Positions 52,450-61,519 of a stretch of DNA of 64,000 nt are shown here, piece by piece. The first letter of the stretch is position 1; every line of letters starts with the position of its first letter. Source of the stretch: Microbacterium gallinarum (GTDB lineage: Bacteria; Actinomycetota; Actinomycetes; Actinomycetales; Microbacteriaceae); contig NZ_JACSPM010000004.1 of the NCBI RefSeq assembly GCF_014837165.1, forward strand, positions 62,001 to 126,000. Reading direction: 5' to 3'. The translations under genes were made by a program, and so were the position numbers. The notes below the pieces were generated by a model. The model saw nothing but the letters and a program-made list of their open reading frames with translations. It was not told where the DNA came from and did no database searches.

Positions 52450-53034
52450 TCAGGACTTCGGCCACTCGATGAGCAGCAGTCCCTGCTTGGTGTCGGCGAG
52501 CTTCACCCAGCCGGACGCGTACAGATAGGTCATTCCGTAGCCCTCGTCGTCGGTGGTGATCGTCGTGGCGGGGCTCTCGGTGATGTACACGCCCTCCGGG
52601 CCCTCTTCGCGGATCCACCCCTGCGACACGAGCTCGGACTGCGTCGCCGAGGCGTCCTCGTCGGAGATGCGGGCCCAGCCGAACATCTGTCCGTGGTCGC
52701 CCGCTGGGCCGTCGAAGTCGGCCCAGACGCACTGGATGCCCTCGGCGACTTCGAAGCTGCCGATGTAGAACGGCTCCGTCTGCGAGGTCCACCCCAGGCT
52801 CGCGAAGTCTTCGACGACGGTCTCGCCGATGAGCGTCTCGCAGGTCGGCTCGTCCGAGGCCGCCGGCTCCGGCTCGGGCGTCGTCGAGGGCTCCGGAGCG
52901 GGCTCGGTCGCCACCGGCGTCGGCGTGGCATCGGGCGCCGCCGACGGGGGGCTCGCCGCGCACGAGGCGAGCAGCGCCGCGGCCGCCAGGATGACGACGG
53001 CGCGAGTGGCGAAGCGGTGACGTGGGGGGATCAT
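52450..53034 (-). CDS. Predicted lipoprotein, unknown function
   Basis: 194 residues. The signal peptide ends in lipobox 'ALLASC' (Cys near 25), followed by a Pro/Thr/Glu-rich linker to ~60. The globular part has two Cys ('EPTCETLIG', 'GIQCVWADF') that could form a disulfide and ends 'KQGLLLIEWPKS'. I do not recognise the domain. It starts 27 bases after the hisN-like stop and is probably its downstream operon partner. Confidence 0.75.
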   Translation of the reverse strand: MIPPRHRFATRAVVILAAAALLASCAASPPSAAPDATPTPVATEPAPEPSTTPEPEPAASDEPTCETLIGETVVEDFASLGWTSQTEPFYIGSFEVAEGIQCVWADFDGPAGDHGQMFGWARISDEDASATQSELVSQGWIREEGPEGVYITESPATTITTDDEGYGMTYLYASGWVKLADTKQGLLLIEWPKS

Positions 53035-53061
53035 CGTGCGGTCTCCGGGGGAGCGGATCGG

Positions 53062-53901
53062 TCAGTGGAAGGATCGGGCGGAGTGCAGGAGGCGGAGGTA
53101 GTCGTCGTGCAGCACGCCGTTGGTCGCGAGCGAGGAGCGCTCGGAGAGCGAGTCGTTGCCGTCGAACGACGTGAAACGGCCACCCGCCTCGGTCACGATG
53201 GGCACGAGCGCGGCGATGTCGTACTCCTTCACCCCGAACTCCGCGACGAGCTCGAGCCGCCCCTCGGCCAGGAGCATGTAGGGCCACGCGTCGCCGTAGC
53301 CGCGGTCGCGCCACACGGAGGCCGTCAGCCGCTCGAGAGCGTCGAGCTTGCCGGCATCCCGCCACTGTCCGATGCTCTGGAAGCTGACGCTCGAGGTGGC
53401 GATCGAGTCGACGGACGAGACCGCCAGCCGACGCGGCTCGCTGCCGGGCACATCGGTCCACGCGCCGTGACCGGTGGCGGCCCACCAGCGGCGTCCGATC
53501 GCGGGCTGGCTGGCCACCCCGACACGGGGGACGCCGTCGACCGCGAGCGCGATCAGCGTCGTCCACATGGGGATGCCCTTGAGGTAGTTGGCGGTGCCGT
53601 CGATCGGGTCGATGATCCACTGCCGGCGCGTGTCGCCGGTGACGCCGTACTCCTCGCCGAAGACGCCGTCGGCCGGCCGTTCCGTCTCGAGCATGGCGCG
53701 GATCGCGCGCTCGGTGGCGAGGTCGGCTTCGGTCACGTGGCTGGCGTCGGCCTTCAGGCTCACCTCGAGATCGGCGGCATCGAAACGGCTCATGGATGCC
53801 GCGTCCGCAGCATCCGCCAGCCGGAGAGCGAGTGCGAGATCGGCCTCCAGCTCGCCCTCGAAGGGCGCGTCGAAGCGCGTCGGCGAGGTGGGGGAGGTCA
53901 C
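53062..53901 (-). CDS. hisN: Inositol monophosphatase family phosphatase, probably histidinol-phosphatase
   Basis: 279 residues. Mg2+-site motifs are in order: 'GEEYG' (about 91-95), 'WIIDPIDGTANYLKGIP' (about 103-119) and 'GYGDAWPYMLLAEGRLEL' with the third Asp. Actinobacterial HisN proteins share this pattern, notably the GDAW segment; an inositol- or fructose-phosphatase is the alternative. If HisN, it dephosphorylates histidinol phosphate in histidine synthesis. It is upstream of the lipoprotein gene. Confidence 0.82.
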   Translation of the reverse strand: MTSPTSPTRFDAPFEGELEADLALALRLADAADAASMSRFDAADLEVSLKADASHVTEADLATERAIRAMLETERPADGVFGEEYGVTGDTRRQWIIDPIDGTANYLKGIPMWTTLIALAVDGVPRVGVASQPAIGRRWWAATGHGAWTDVPGSEPRRLAVSSVDSIATSSVSFQSIGQWRDAGKLDALERLTASVWRDRGYGDAWPYMLLAEGRLELVAEFGVKEYDIAALVPIVTEAGGRFTSFDGNDSLSERSSLATNGVLHDDYLRLLHSARSFH

Positions 53902-53994
53902 GTCGACCAGGATAACGGCCTCGTCTCGACCTCGATTTCCGGTGACGCAATCGTGATGCTAATGTTGACCCTCGGTTCGCCTCGTGCGAATCAC

Positions 53995-54070
53995 GCACCT
54001 CTAGCTCAATCGGCAGAGCAACTGACTCTTAATCAGTGGGTTCAGGGTTCAAGTCCCTGGGGGTGCACCA
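53995..54070 (+). tRNA. tRNA-Lys (anticodon CUU)
   Basis: Acceptor GCACCTC pairs with GGGGTGC, followed by A and encoded CCA. The anticodon stem ACTGA/TCAGT encloses CTCTTAA, giving anticodon CTT. The T-loop has GTTCAAGTC. 76 nt including CCA. Confidence 0.96.
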
Positions 54071-54074
54071 CCTC

Positions 54075-54108
54075 AGAAGAGCGGTCCCGAACGGGCCGCT
54101 CTTCTTCG
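54075..54108 (+). terminator. Terminator of tRNA-Lys
   Basis: AGAAGAGCGG (54075-54084) pairs with CCGCTCTTCT (54096-54105), extended by three inner pairs, followed by TTCGTT. It begins 5 bases after the tRNA. Confidence 0.8.
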
Positions 54109-54162
54109 TTCACCGGGGCCATCGTCACGCCGGTGGGGGAGGTCCGCGCTATCGTGCCGGGC

Positions 54163-54999
54163 ATGCCGGAGCGGGTCGAACTGTGGTGGGCCAGGCGCCA
54201 GTTCTCGCGCGGCGCCGACGTGCCGTACCCGGTCGGCACCTACCGCGAAGCCTGGGCGCCGTACCCGGCACTCATCCGGCAGTACCACCCCGAGTTGAAC
54301 GCCGGGATCACGCTCACGCAGATCCCGCCGGCGGCCGACGTGCTGCTGCTGTGGCAGTGCGAGGCGGGGCACTCGTTCGCCGCGACGCCGGCCGAGCAGC
54401 GCAACCGTCCGGGGCGGGAGCGCCGGCGTTCCGCGTGGTGCCCCGACTGCTCGACGTCGGCGCGTGCGCCCGTCGCGATCCTGGGCGAGCCCGTCGCGCG
54501 GCCGAAGCGCGCCCGCCCGCCGCGGCCTCCACGCACGCTCTGCCCCAAGACGCCCGGTCTTCCGGCGGGCGAGTCCTTCGTCAGCGTGTGCGCTCCGCGC
54601 CCGGCATCCGCCGTCGAGGCGCAGCTGCGCGCCGACGTGTTCGCGCGGCTCGGGGTGACGTCCGGCAGGAATGCCGTGCGGGTGTCGCGCCCGTTCTTCG
54701 ACCACGTCGAGGTGTGGCCCGACATCCTCCTGCCCGAGCTGCGCATCGCGATCGAGTACGACAGCACCGGCCGCCACGGGCTCGAGCACGTGGGTAAGCG
54801 GGAGGACGCCGATCGCCGCAAAGACCGCACACTGCGCGCGACCGGATGGGAGGTCGTGCGGATCCGCACCGGCCGGCTCGAGCCGATCGGTCCCTACGAC
54901 GTGCAGCTCTCGTCGGTCGGACGCCGAGGCGTCGACCGGCTCATCGACGTGCTGCGCGACATCCGCGGGTCGCTGCTCGTCGATGCCTATCTCGTCTGA
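54163..54999 (+). CDS. Zinc-ribbon (DUF4379-like) plus PD-(D/E)XK/Vsr-like nuclease domain protein
   Basis: 278 residues from ATG 54163 (a GTG at 54154 is possible). The N-terminal half has a treble-clef/zinc-ribbon pattern, 'LLLWQCEAGHSFAA' and 'SAWCPDCS' (about 60-98). A basic Pro/Arg linker follows. The C-terminal half (about 150-278) resembles a Vsr/DUF559-like fold: 'VWPDILLPELRIAIEYDSTG' with acidic residues, then 'KDRTLRATGWEVVRIRTG'. It is likely a DNA-acting protein, possibly a nuclease; the target is unknown. It stands alone between tRNA-Lys and the ABC operon. Confidence 0.7.
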   Translation: MPERVELWWARRQFSRGADVPYPVGTYREAWAPYPALIRQYHPELNAGITLTQIPPAADVLLLWQCEAGHSFAATPAEQRNRPGRERRRSAWCPDCSTSARAPVAILGEPVARPKRARPPRPPRTLCPKTPGLPAGESFVSVCAPRPASAVEAQLRADVFARLGVTSGRNAVRVSRPFFDHVEVWPDILLPELRIAIEYDSTGRHGLEHVGKREDADRRKDRTLRATGWEVVRIRTGRLEPIGPYDVQLSSVGRRGVDRLIDVLRDIRGSLLVDAYLV

Positions 55000-55083
55000 G
55001 TGCGTGTCGTCTCGCTCCGCTGCTCGACCACCACGCACTCCATCGCGATTCGATAACGACAGCCGCCCGGACACCACCTCGAC

Positions 55084-55112
55084 TTGACCGGACGGGCTGG
55101 ACTTCCTACATT
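55084..55112 (+). promoter_or_regulatory. Near-consensus promoter of the livK operon
   Basis: -35 TTGACC (55084-55089) and -10 TACATT (55107-55112) with exactly 17 bp between. The expected start of transcription, about 55119, falls on the first base of the inverted repeat described next. Confidence 0.75.
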
Positions 55113-55117
55113 TGCGA

Positions 55118-55141
55118 ATACCTGAATCGGATTTCAGGTAT
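55118..55141. promoter_or_regulatory. Operator-like inverted repeat over the livK transcription start
   Basis: ATACCTGAA-N6-TTCAGGTAT (55118-55126 and 55133-55141), perfect 9-bp arms. Its position over +1 is typical of a repressor operator. The operon's TetR-family gene (61516) is the natural candidate for the binding protein. Confidence 0.65.
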
Positions 55142-55186
55142 GCCCGATCCGGGCACCCGAACCTTCCAACGGCGAAAGGCACGCAC

Positions 55187-56392
55187 ATGCGGGTTTCGAA
55201 GAAGTTGCTCATGGGGTCCGTGGTCGCCACGGCCGCGATCTTCCTGGCGGCCTGCGCGCCGCAGGCCCAGCCCGGAGGCGCGCCCGCTGACGGCGACGAC
55301 CGCCCGGCCGAGATCACGGTCGGCGTCGTCACGAGCGAGTCCGGCCCTCTCGCCGGCTACGGCAAGCAGTACCTCGACGCGTTCAAGGCGGGCCTCGACT
55401 ACGCCACCGACGGCACGGGCGAGGTCGACGGCACGACGATCGACGTCGAGTACAAGGACGACGCGGGCGACCCCGACAAGGCGGTCACGGTCGTGAAGGA
55501 GCTCATCGGCGAAGGCGTGAACATCATCGCGGGCACGGCGTCCTCAGGCGTCGCACTGGCGGTCGCCGAGCAGGCCGAGCAGAACAAGGTCCTCTACATC
55601 TCGGGCCCGGCAGCAGCCGACGCACTGACGGGCGTCAACGACTACACGTTCCGCTCGGGCCGCCAGAGCGCCCAGGACGTCGCCACCGCCGGGACGTTCC
55701 TCGATGACATCGAGGGCAAGACGGTCACCGTGTTCGCCCAGGACAACGCCTTCGGTCAGGGCAACGTCGCGGCGGTCGACGCGATCCTGGGCGGCCAGGG
55801 CGCCACGGTCACCTCGGTGCTCGTCGCCGAGGACGCGACCGAGTTCACACCGTTCGCTCAGCAGATCCTCACGGGCGCGCCCGACCTCGTCTTCGTGGCG
55901 TGGGCAGGTGCGACCTCGGGCGCGATGTGGCAGGCGCTCAGCCAGCAGGGCGTGCTCGATGAGATCCCCGTCGTCACCGGTCTCGGCGACGCCGCCACCT
56001 TCGGGGCGTACGGCGAGGCCTCCGAGAAGATCAACTTCCTGAACCACTACTTCCCGGGAGCGCCCGACAACGAGGTGAACGCGGCGATGGTCGACGCCAT
56101 CGAGTCGGCGGGCGGTACGCCCGACCTCTTCAGCCCCGACGGCTTCAACGCCGCCATCATGATCGTCCAGGCGATCAAGGAGGGCGCCGGAGACGTCGAC
56201 GCCATGGTCGAGGCGCTGGAAGGCTTCGAGTTCGAGGGTCCCAAGGGCACGATGACCGTGCGTGCGAGCGACCACGCGCTCATCCAGGAGATGTACCAGG
56301 TCAAGCTCGTCGCCGACGGCGGCGCGTTCGTGCCCGAGCTCGTCGACACGGCCGCAGCCGACGCCGTCGCGCCGGCCGAAGCCGCCGAGTGA
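55187..56392 (+). CDS. livK: ABC transporter substrate-binding lipoprotein, branched-chain amino acid type
   Basis: 401 residues; the ATG follows GAAAGG. Lipobox 'IFLAAC' (Cys near 21). The periplasmic-binding-protein type I fold shows 'ITVGVVTSESGPLAGYGKQY' near 44-63, 'YKDDAGDPDKAVTVVKEL' and 'GTASSGVALAVAEQAEQ'. It delivers its ligand to the LivHM-LivGF importer encoded next. The ligand may be an amino acid, or an organic or aromatic acid; the downstream acyl-CoA genes suggest a carboxylic acid. Confidence 0.9.
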   Translation: MRVSKKLLMGSVVATAAIFLAACAPQAQPGGAPADGDDRPAEITVGVVTSESGPLAGYGKQYLDAFKAGLDYATDGTGEVDGTTIDVEYKDDAGDPDKAVTVVKELIGEGVNIIAGTASSGVALAVAEQAEQNKVLYISGPAAADALTGVNDYTFRSGRQSAQDVATAGTFLDDIEGKTVTVFAQDNAFGQGNVAAVDAILGGQGATVTSVLVAEDATEFTPFAQQILTGAPDLVFVAWAGATSGAMWQALSQQGVLDEIPVVTGLGDAATFGAYGEASEKINFLNHYFPGAPDNEVNAAMVDAIESAGGTPDLFSPDGFNAAIMIVQAIKEGAGDVDAMVEALEGFEFEGPKGTMTVRASDHALIQEMYQVKLVADGGAFVPELVDTAAADAVAPAEAAE

Positions 56393-56411
56393 TCGGGAGC
56401 CTCACCGAACG

Positions 56412-57206
56412 ATGAGCACCCCAGTTCCGTCCGCGCCGCCCGCGACTCGCGGCTCACGGCTGCAGGTCGCAGGCCTCGGCTTGCAGATCGGCGGCGCGAC
56501 GATCCTCACAGATGTCGACCTCGACGTCGCCGCGGGCTCGCTCGTGGGCGTCATCGGCCCGAACGGAGCCGGCAAGACCACACTGTTCAACGTGGTCTCC
56601 GGCCTCCTGAAGCCGACCGCCGGGCAGGTTCTGCTCGACGGCGACGACATCACCACGGCGTCTGTGCCCGCCCGGGCGCGGGCGGGACTGGGGCGCACCT
56701 TCCAGACGTCGAGCCTCTTCCCGCGGCTCTCCGTGCTCGAGAACGTGCGTCTCGCGGCCCAGGTTTCGCTGGGCGGCTCAGGGTCGCTGCTGCGATTCCC
56801 GAGGCGATCGGATGCCGCGACCGAGCTCGCCCTCGAGAAGCTCGAGGCCGTCGGGCTCAGCCACAAGCGGGACTCGGCCGCAGGCGACATCTCGCACGGC
56901 GACAAGCGCAAGCTCGAGATCGCGGTGCTGCTGGCCACCGAGACGAGCATCGTGCTGCTCGACGAGCCGATGGCCGGAGTCGGCTCGGGAGACGTCGACG
57001 GGCTCGTCGGCAACATCCGTGACCTGCATCGCGAGAAGGGGTGCACCGTCCTCATGGTCGAGCACCACATCGACGTGCTGATGGGCCTCGTCGACAAGGT
57101 CGCGGTGATGTACTTCGGCACGATCATCGCCTACGACACCCCGCAGGCCGTCATGGACAACCGGCTCGTGCAGAGCGCCTACCTCGGGACGGGGGCCGCC
57201 GGATGA
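56412..57206 (+). CDS. livG: ABC transporter ATP-binding protein LivG-like
   Basis: 264 residues. Walker A 'GPNGAGKTTLFNVV' near 49-62, signature 'DISHGDKRKLEIAVLLA' near 160-176 (H replaces the usual second residue of LSGGQ, normal in LivG), Walker B 'SIVLLDEPMAGV'. It energises import with LivF. Starts 20 bases after livK; overlaps livF by ATGA. Confidence 0.93.
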   Translation: MSTPVPSAPPATRGSRLQVAGLGLQIGGATILTDVDLDVAAGSLVGVIGPNGAGKTTLFNVVSGLLKPTAGQVLLDGDDITTASVPARARAGLGRTFQTSSLFPRLSVLENVRLAAQVSLGGSGSLLRFPRRSDAATELALEKLEAVGLSHKRDSAAGDISHGDKRKLEIAVLLATETSIVLLDEPMAGVGSGDVDGLVGNIRDLHREKGCTVLMVEHHIDVLMGLVDKVAVMYFGTIIAYDTPQAVMDNRLVQSAYLGTGAAG

Positions 57207-57937
57207 ACGCCATCCTCACCGTCTCCGGACTGCGGTGCTCGATCGCCGGCCAGCAGGTCGTCGAGGACGTCACCTTCGAGATGCCGCCTGTCGGCATCAC
57301 GGCGGTCCTCGGCCGCAACGGCGTGGGCAAGACGTCGACGCTGCGCGGCATCCTGGGTCTGATCCACCGCCGTGGCGAGGTGCGCCTCGCGGGCGAGCGC
57401 ATCGACACCCTCCCCACCCACAAGATCGTCCGCAAGGGTGTCGGGTACGTGCCGGAAGACCGCGAGATCTTCTCGTCGCTCACCGTCGCCGAGAACCTGG
57501 CGCTGGCTGAGCGACAGCGCGCACCGCGCCGCGAGTTCGTGGCCGAGCTCTTCCCTGACCTGGTCGCCCGGCGGGACCAGCCGGCGGGCACGCTCTCGGG
57601 CGGACAGCAGCAGATGGTGTCCGTTGCGCGGGCGCTCATCAACGACAACCGACTCCTGCTCGTCGACGAGCCGACCAAGGGCCTCGCGCCCAAGATCGTC
57701 ACCGAGGTGGCGGATGCCCTCGAGGAAGCGGCGAAGACCGTGCCGATCCTCCTCGTCGAACAGAACCTCGAGGTGGTGCGCCGCCTCGCCGACACGGCCG
57801 TCGTCATCGGCGGCGGACGCGTCGTGCACATCGGAAAGGCCCGCGAGATCCTCGACGACGACGACCTCACCCGGCGGCTGCTGGGCGTGCACGCAGAGCC
57901 CACTCACGCACACGGGACGGAGGGCGACCGCGCATGA
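57203..57937 (+). CDS. livF: ABC transporter ATP-binding protein LivF-like
   Basis: 244 residues. Walker A 'GRNGVGKTSTLRG', signature 'LSGGQQQMVSVARAL' and Walker B 'RLLLVDEPTKGLAP' are intact. The 'GYVPEDREIFSSLTVAENL' segment is typical of LivF. Coupled by ATGA overlaps to livG and livH. Confidence 0.93.
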   Translation: MNAILTVSGLRCSIAGQQVVEDVTFEMPPVGITAVLGRNGVGKTSTLRGILGLIHRRGEVRLAGERIDTLPTHKIVRKGVGYVPEDREIFSSLTVAENLALAERQRAPRREFVAELFPDLVARRDQPAGTLSGGQQQMVSVARALINDNRLLLVDEPTKGLAPKIVTEVADALEEAAKTVPILLVEQNLEVVRRLADTAVVIGGGRVVHIGKAREILDDDDLTRRLLGVHAEPTHAHGTEGDRA

Positions 57938-58809
57938 GCACGCTCGTCCTCACCCTCATCACCGGCGTCGGCCTCGGCGCCCTCTACTTCCTCGTCGCGA
58001 GCGGGCTGAGCCTCATCTACGGGCTCATGCACGTGCTCAACTTCGCGCACGGCGCCTTCCTCACCCTCAGCGCCTTCATGGGCTGGATGGTCGCGCAGGC
58101 GCTCGGCACGGACTCGTGGGGCTCCTTCCTGCTGTCGGTGCTCGTCGGAGCGGGGGTCGGCGCCGTGTTCGCGACGCTCACCGAGCTCGTGCTGATCCGT
58201 CCGCTGTACGAGCGGCACATCGAGCAGGTGCTCGTGACGGTCGGACTCTCGTTCGCCGCCGTCGCCCTGTTCGAAGGCATCTGGGGCACCGATCCGATCC
58301 ACATCTCGGGCCCGGCGTGGCTGCGCCAGACGACCGACGTGCTCGGCGCCCGCATCCCGAACACCTACTGGGTGCTCATGATCGCCGCCGCCCTCGTGCT
58401 CGGCGCCCTCGTGCTGTTCCTCAAGCGCACGCGCTACGGCATGATCATCCGCGCCGGCGTGGAGAACCGCTCCATGGTCACGGCCCTCGGGATCGACGTG
58501 CGACGGTCGTTCACCCTCGTCTTCGCGATCGGAGGTGCGGCCGCCGGCATCGGGGGAGTGCTCGCGATGCACTACTCCACCTTCGTCTCCGCACATCTCG
58601 GGGCGACGCTGCTGATCTTCGCGTTCATCGTCACCGTGGTGGGCGGTCTCGGGTCGCTGACGGGTGCGGCCGTGGCATCCGTCCTCGTCGCGGTTCTGCA
58701 GCAGTTCGCGAACTTCTATCTCGGAGGAACCGGCGACTTCATCGTCGTCATCCTCCTCGCCGTGGTGCTGCTGGTGCGCCCGGCCGGACTCCTGGGGAAG
58801 AAGGCATGA
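57934..58809 (+). CDS. livH: Branched-chain amino acid-type ABC permease LivH-like
   Basis: 291 residues, about eight hydrophobic segments. Signature 'GVGLGALYFLVASGLSLIYG' then 'NFAHGAFLTLSAFMG' marks LivH; the 'GVENRSMVTALGIDVRR' loop is the ATPase-contact EAA-like region. ATGA coupling on both sides. Confidence 0.93.
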   Translation: MSTLVLTLITGVGLGALYFLVASGLSLIYGLMHVLNFAHGAFLTLSAFMGWMVAQALGTDSWGSFLLSVLVGAGVGAVFATLTELVLIRPLYERHIEQVLVTVGLSFAAVALFEGIWGTDPIHISGPAWLRQTTDVLGARIPNTYWVLMIAAALVLGALVLFLKRTRYGMIIRAGVENRSMVTALGIDVRRSFTLVFAIGGAAAGIGGVLAMHYSTFVSAHLGATLLIFAFIVTVVGGLGSLTGAAVASVLVAVLQQFANFYLGGTGDFIVVILLAVVLLVRPAGLLGKKA

Positions 58810-59933
58810 GCGCCCAATCGACCGTCACCGCCGGCGGCGTCCGCCGCCTCGTGCCCGCTGTCTTCGGCGTCGCCCTCGTCGGGTTCATGGCGCTGCTGCC
58901 GATGCTGAACCTGTCGCTTCCCGGCATCCTTCCCACTCCCACATACATGCCGGGCACCCTCGCGCTGCTGTCCCTCTGCATGGTGTTCGCCGCGCTCGCG
59001 CTGTCGTACAACCTGCTGCTCGGATCGGGCGGGATGCTGTCGTTCGGTCACGCCCTGTACTTCGGCGCCGGCGCGTACGGGCTCGGCATCGCACTCGAGC
59101 ACTTCGGCGTGCCCTTGTGGCCGGGTGTGTTCATCGCCCTGATCGGCGGGATGGTCATCGCCTTCGTCACGGGCGCCGTCTCGATGCGCGTCTCGGGCAT
59201 CCCGTTCGCGATGGTCACCCTCGCGTTCGCGCAGGCCGGCTCGGTGCTGGTCCGGCGCAACTCGCAGATCACCGGAGGTGAGGAAGGGCTTGGGCTCGAG
59301 ACCGATCAGGTGCCCGACTTCCTCATCGGCGTGATCAACACCCGCAACCTCTACTGGTTCACGCTCACGGTGCTGGTGGTCGTGTATCTGGTGACGCTGT
59401 GGGTCGACACCTCGCGCCTCGGCCATCTCGCCCGGGCGACGCGCGAGAACGAGCAGCGGGTGCGCGTGCTCGGGCTCTCGCCGTACCGCGTGCGACTGCT
59501 CGTGTTCGTGATCGCCGCGGTCCTCGCGAGCCTCGCCGGCGTGGCGTACATGCTGCTGCAGTCGGGCACCGTGCCCCGCGCGGTGTCGGCCGACCTCACG
59601 ATCACGATCCTCGTGATGGTCGTGCTCGGTGGCGTCGGGTTCCGGTGGGGTGCCATCGTTGGCGGTGTGCTGTACACGCTCCTCGACCAGCGACTGACGG
59701 TCCTCGCCGGATCGGACGCCATCGCCGGCCTGCCCGACGTGCTGCGCGTGCCGCTGTCGGAGCCGCTGTTCATCCTCGGGGTGCTGTTCATCCTCGTGGT
59801 CATGTTCCTGCCCGGCGGCATCGCCGGCACGATCGACAGCGCGATGCGGCGCCGCCGCGGCGAGAAGGTCCGCGGCACCCTGCAGACCCTCGACGACGAG
59901 GCGGCGGAGGCTCCGGCGGAGGTGCGCGCGTGA
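58806..59933 (+). CDS. livM: Branched-chain amino acid-type ABC permease LivM-like
   Basis: 375 residues with about nine hydrophobic segments. 'LLGSGGMLSFGHALYFGAGAY' and 'RATRENEQRVRVLGLSPYRVR' (ATPase-contact loop) are LivM features. The C-terminus is a short charged cytoplasmic tail. It overlaps the acyl-CoA synthetase gene through GTGA. Confidence 0.92.
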   Translation: MSAQSTVTAGGVRRLVPAVFGVALVGFMALLPMLNLSLPGILPTPTYMPGTLALLSLCMVFAALALSYNLLLGSGGMLSFGHALYFGAGAYGLGIALEHFGVPLWPGVFIALIGGMVIAFVTGAVSMRVSGIPFAMVTLAFAQAGSVLVRRNSQITGGEEGLGLETDQVPDFLIGVINTRNLYWFTLTVLVVVYLVTLWVDTSRLGHLARATRENEQRVRVLGLSPYRVRLLVFVIAAVLASLAGVAYMLLQSGTVPRAVSADLTITILVMVVLGGVGFRWGAIVGGVLYTLLDQRLTVLAGSDAIAGLPDVLRVPLSEPLFILGVLFILVVMFLPGGIAGTIDSAMRRRRGEKVRGTLQTLDDEAAEAPAEVRA

Positions 59934-61519
59934 CCTGGCCTGCCGAGTCCGACGACGGCGCCCACACGATCGGGCGCTGGCTCATCGATCGCGCGTCCCG
60001 CTCGCCGCAGCGCACCGCCGTCGACGACCGCGGCGTGACGACCGACTACGCCACGTTGGCGGCACGCGCCGTCGCCCTCGCCGAGTCACTGCGGCGCGCC
60101 GGCCACGGCGCGGGCGACCGCATCGCCACGGTGTCGGGCAACTCCACCGACCACGTCGTCGCCTTCTTCGCGTGCGCTCTCGGCGGCATCGCGTTCGTGC
60201 CGCTGTCGTGGCGGCTGACTCCGCGCGAGCTCGCCGACCAGCTCCACCGTGCCGACCCGGTGCTGCTGCTCGTCGAGGACGAGCACGCGGCCCTCGCGGG
60301 CGAGGCCCTGCGCGGCCTGGACCGGGCGCTGCCCGTGGCCGTGCTCGGCACAACCGGGGTCGAAGCCGCCGTCGCGGCATCCGCCTCGCCGCGGCCACGC
60401 CGTCCCGTGCAGGACGACGACCCGCTGCTGGTGGTCTTCACCTCGGGCAGCGAGGCCGCACCGAAGGGTGTCGTGCTCACGCACGCCAACTGCTTCTGGA
60501 ACAACCTCGCGCTCGCCCAGGCGCTGCCCCTCACGCAGGACGATGTCGTGCTCGCGATGCTGCCGCAGTTCCACATCGCGGCATGGAACTGCCAGCCGCT
60601 GCTCGCATGGTGGGTCGGTGCGACCGTCGTGCTGGAGCGCTCGTTCCAGCCCGCGCGTGTCCTGCAGCTGATCGCCGAACGCGGCGTGACGGCGATGATG
60701 GGCGTGCCGACGCAGTATGCGCTCCTCGCGGCAGACCGGGAGTGGCCGACCACGGATGTCTCGTCCCTCCGCCTGGCACTCGTGGGAGGCGCCACGATGC
60801 CGGCCCCGCTGCACGAGCAGTGGACGGACCGCGGCGTCGCGCTCACCCAGGGTTACGGCCTGACCGAGGCGGCGCCCAACGTGCTGCACCTGTCGTCTGA
60901 GGAGGCGGCGGCCCACCCGGGCGCGGTCGGGCGGCCCTATCCGCACGTCTCGGTGCGGATCGTCGACCCCGAGACGGGTCTTCCGCTGGACGGCGACGCC
61001 ACCGGCGAGCTGTGGGTGCGCGGCCCCAGCGTGTTCGCGGGTTACCTCGGCGACGGCGCGGCGACCGCGCGCACGATGAGCGGCGAGTGGCTGCGCACGG
61101 GTGACCTCGTGCACCGCGACGCCGACGGCGTGTTCCGCATCGTCGACCGCATCAAGGACATCTTCATCTCGGGCGGCGAGAACGTCGCACCCGCCGAGGT
61201 CGAGCACGCGCTCACCCGGCACCCCCTCATCGAGGCCGCCGCCGTCGTGGGCGTGCCGGATCCGGTGTGGGGCGAGCGGGGCGTGGCATTCGTGGTCGCG
61301 ACGCCCGGCGCGGCATTGTCGACCGACGAGGTGCTCGCGCACGCACGGCGGGATCTCGCGGGGTTCAAGGTGCCGACGCATGTGGAGTTCGTCGACGCGC
61401 TGCCGCGCGCGACGATCGAGAAGCTCGCCCGCTCGCGGCTGCGCGACCGGGCACGACGGCTCATCGCGGGGGATCGGGTGGCGACGCCCGATCATGAGAC
61501 GGAAGGGGTGGGGCCATGA
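59930..61519 (+). CDS. Acyl-CoA synthetase (AMP-forming), FadD-like
   Basis: 529 residues from a GTG overlapping livM. ANL-superfamily motifs: A3 'VFTSGSEAAPKGVVLTH' near 166-182, A5 'QGYGLTEAAPNVLHL' near 307, A7 'GEWLRTGDLVHRDADG' near 386, A8 'RIKDIFISGGENVAPAEVE' near 406. A10 has 'ATIEKLAR' with the catalytic Lys. It activates an acid to its CoA thioester, probably the imported compound. The chain length or ring specificity cannot be told. Confidence 0.92.
   Translation: MTWPAESDDGAHTIGRWLIDRASRSPQRTAVDDRGVTTDYATLAARAVALAESLRRAGHGAGDRIATVSGNSTDHVVAFFACALGGIAFVPLSWRLTPRELADQLHRADPVLLLVEDEHAALAGEALRGLDRALPVAVLGTTGVEAAVAASASPRPRRPVQDDDPLLVVFTSGSEAAPKGVVLTHANCFWNNLALAQALPLTQDDVVLAMLPQFHIAAWNCQPLLAWWVGATVVLERSFQPARVLQLIAERGVTAMMGVPTQYALLAADREWPTTDVSSLRLALVGGATMPAPLHEQWTDRGVALTQGYGLTEAAPNVLHLSSEEAAAHPGAVGRPYPHVSVRIVDPETGLPLDGDATGELWVRGPSVFAGYLGDGAATARTMSGEWLRTGDLVHRDADGVFRIVDRIKDIFISGGENVAPAEVEHALTRHPLIEAAAVVGVPDPVWGERGVAFVVATPGAALSTDEVLAHARRDLAGFKVPTHVEFVDALPRATIEKLARSRLRDRARRLIAGDRVATPDHETEGVGP

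Noticed and set aside
53995-54999. tRNA-Lys as the boundary of a genomic island
   Set aside because: Only one unusual gene follows; no integrase or duplicated tRNA end was found in the rest of the window.
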